Positions 4,978 through 6,527 of a stretch of 6,527 bases of DNA are shown in pieces. Each line of letters begins with the position of its first letter. Positions within the stretch are counted from its first letter, which is position 1. The notes beneath the pieces are model-generated. The model worked only from the letters and a program-made list of their open reading frames with translations, searched no databases and was not told the origin of the DNA. The stretch is from an uncultured Chloroflexota bacterium (GTDB lineage Bacteria > Chloroflexota > Dehalococcoidia > UBA3495), in NCBI GenBank assembly GCA_913020235.1, contig CAJWBT010000136.1:1-6527 (forward strand), given 5' to 3'. The position numbers and the translations under genes are program-made.

Positions 4978-6527
4978 CTAAGTTGAGGCCCGGCCACGGC
5001 GCAGGCTGCGGCCGGGCAGCGCACCCGTGTTCTGACCCTGGTCGATCACCACCCGGCCGTTCACGATGACGTACTCGATGCCTACCGGGTAGTGCTTAGG
5101 GTCGGCCTTGGTGGCATGGGTCTTCACCGTGTCGGGGTTGAAAACAACGATGTCCGCTTTCAGCCTGTCCCGCAGCAGTCCCCGGTCGGGCAGGCCCAGG
5201 CGTTGAGCTGGGAAGGAGGTCATCTTCCGGATGGCCTCGGGTAGCCGCAGGTGTTTCTCGGCGCGTACGAACTCGGCCAGCACAATGGGGAAACACCCGT
5301 AGGTCCTGGGATTGGGATATTCCCCGAAAAGGATGGAGTCGCTAGCTATCATGCCGCTGGGGTGGGAAACGAAGGCCGCCAGGGTGTGGGGGTTGGTGCC
5401 CAGCCCCACCGTGGAGATACCCAGGTTCTCTTCCACCAGCAGGTCGAACAGGGCGTCCACCGGGTCCTGGCCCCGCATCTCGGCGATGTCGGTGATCAGG
5501 CGGCCGTCATACTTGCTGTTTTGCGGCTGGGTGAAGTTGGTCAGCCAGTTGTTTTCCACCCGCGCCCGGGACACCTCCCGCTTCATCCTGGCCCGGTCGT
5601 CCGGGTCCCGCAACGCCGCCATCAGCCGTTCCGGGCCGCCGTCTTTGGCCCAGTGGGGCAGGCCGATGGTGACCGTGGTGCCGGAATAGGGGTAGGTGTA
5701 GCAGTCGAAGGTGACGTCCATCCCTTCTGCGCGGGCGTCTTCCACCAGGCCCAGGTAGTCCAGGTGGCTCCCCACACCCTGGGCGCTCTGGCGGTAGTGG
5801 GTCAAGTGGATGGGACAGCCGCTGCGCCGGCCGATCTCCAGGGCCTCCTCCCACGGGGCCAGCAGCCCTTGGGACCGCAGGCTGGCCCTGGTGTGGGTGT
5901 GGTAGAAGCCGCCCATGGAGGCCGCCACCTGAGATAGGGCCGCCAGCTCAGCCGTATCGGCGTAGGAGCCCGGCGGGTAGTCGAGGCCGGTGGAAAGCCC
6001 CCAGGCTCCTTCCTCCATGGCCTCCCTAACCACCGACTTCATGTCCTCCAGCTCCGCCCCGGTGGCCGGACGGTCGTTCCACCCAACCCCCCAGATGCGC
6101 ACCGGCGAGTTGCCCAGGATGTAGGCTACGTTGATGGCGACGCTGTTGTCGTACTTGCTCAGAAGGTCGGCGACGGTCAGCCAGTCGGCGGGCATGGGCG
6201 GGTAGCCGTTGAGGCCGGAATCCAGCCAGACGTAGCGGTGCAGCTCCGCCTGGCTCTTGAACGGGGCGTGGGAGATTCCGTCGACGCCCACAAGCTCGGT
6301 GGTGACCCCCTGCCGCACCTTGGGGTCGTGGTGGGGGGCGCCAAGGATGGTCAGTCCGGTATGGGAATGAAGGTCGATGAAGCCGGGACAGACCACGTGT
6401 CCCGATGCGTCGATGACCCTCGCCGCCTCCAGGTGTGAGGCGTCCCCTCGGAGGATAGTTACCCGCTCGTTTTCCACCAGCACCGCGGCGTAGAAACCGG
6501 GGCTGCCGCTGCCGTCGACCACCAGCC
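4978..6527 (-). CDS. N-acyl-D-amino-acid deacylase family amidohydrolase (5' end outside window)
   Basis: Metal-dependent TIM-barrel amidohydrolase of the D-aminoacylase type, which removes the acyl group from N-acyl-D-amino acids or related cyclic or ureido compounds in the cytoplasm. The frame is open to the right edge. The edge reads L-V-V-DGSG, normally about 10 residues into such proteins, so the GTG at 6522-6520 is probably internal and only a short N-terminus is missing. Counting from that GTG: PGFIDLHSHTG holds the metal ligands His52 and His54; FYHTHTR (His210) and IHLTHYR (His242) match the two later His ligands; MIASD (Asp395) is the catalytic Asp. TYGCFPIVLAEFVR, the MTSFPAQRLGL block and ADIVVFNPDTV are typical of the family, as is the end TGALPGRSLRRG. 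The family's Cys in the GNCG loop is Asp81 here (GVDG). TAG stop at 4980-4978. Exact substrate unknown. Converges with the nuclease gene. Confidence 0.88.
   Translation of the reverse strand, partial: LVVDGSGSPGFYAAVLVENERVTILRGDASHLEAARVIDASGHVVCPGFIDLHSHTGLTILGAPHHDPKVRQGVTTELVGVDGISHAPFKSQAELHRYVWLDSGLNGYPPMPADWLTVADLLSKYDNSVAINVAYILGNSPVRIWGVGWNDRPATGAELEDMKSVVREAMEEGAWGLSTGLDYPPGSYADTAELAALSQVAASMGGFYHTHTRASLRSQGLLAPWEEALEIGRRSGCPIHLTHYRQSAQGVGSHLDYLGLVEDARAEGMDVTFDCYTYPYSGTTVTIGLPHWAKDGGPERLMAALRDPDDRARMKREVSRARVENNWLTNFTQPQNSKYDGRLITDIAEMRGQDPVDALFDLLVEENLGISTVGLGTNPHTLAAFVSHPSGMIASDSILFGEYPNPRTYGCFPIVLAEFVRAEKHLRLPEAIRKMTSFPAQRLGLPDRGLLRDRLKADIVVFNPDTVKTHATKADPKHYPVGIEYVIVNGRVVIDQGQNTGALPGRSLRRGRAST

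Noticed and set aside
5251..5937. 228-aa open frame on the plus strand
   Set aside because: It lies wholly inside and antisense to the amidohydrolase gene. Its composition (Gly/Val/His/Gln-rich, no motifs) is typical of a shadow frame in GC-rich DNA.
6520..6522. GTG at 6522-6520 as the true start of the amidohydrolase
   Set aside because: The frame remains open upstream and the residues before it (L-V) continue the family pattern LVVDGSG, which is normally preceded by about ten more residues.

Overview
The window is GC-rich bacterial DNA with compact genes, Shine-Dalgarno sites, sigma70-type promoters and frequent TTG or GTG starts (three of the five visible starts). The gene mix fits an environmental lineage such as Chloroflexota (Dehalococcoidia/SAR202-like): a class-typical threonine synthase N-terminus, an NhaA antiporter with the GIATKEI signature, an MFS carrier and a D-aminoacylase-type amidohydrolase. 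That placement is inference from protein style only. No rRNA, tRNA, transposase, integrase or CRISPR array is visible.

Left end (1-388): the first 28 codons of a leftward threonine synthase (thrC) run off the edge. Its promoter (TTGACA-17-TACCAT, extended -10) is recognisable. Back to back with it is a rightward extended -10 promoter (TGATATAAT) for nhaA. About 140 nt of leader between that promoter and the nhaA start can fold into a compact multi-stem RNA. A segment of the fold is perfectly complementary to the nhaA ribosome-binding site. Because nhaA leaders are known sites of cation-sensing riboswitches (the nhaA-I and nhaA-II motifs), this is the most interesting regulatory element here.

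Middle (389-2675): nhaA (Na+/H+ antiporter) is followed by a small ABM-type dimeric alpha/beta-barrel gene. After that comes a reading frame without a start codon whose end is clearly the C-terminus of an FAD-linked oxidase, so it is a gene remnant. The stretch from the remnant to the next gene is full of inverted repeats and carries a promoter for the MFS gene.

Right part (2676-6527): an MFS transporter of the OFA/monocarboxylate style is followed by a single-domain PD-(D/E)XK nuclease (Cas4/RecB-like fold) with two CXXC pairs at its ends. Facing these, on the minus strand and running off the right edge, is an N-acyl-D-amino-acid deacylase family amidohydrolase in which the usual metal-binding Cys is Asp. 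A strong hairpin separates the convergent pair. It resembles in size and partly in sequence a hairpin near 2463-2498 and may belong to a dispersed repeat family.

No single multi-gene system is apparent. The genes look like independent housekeeping, transport and catabolic units. The best leads are the nhaA leader RNA, the hairpin family and the variant residues of the nuclease and the amidohydrolase.
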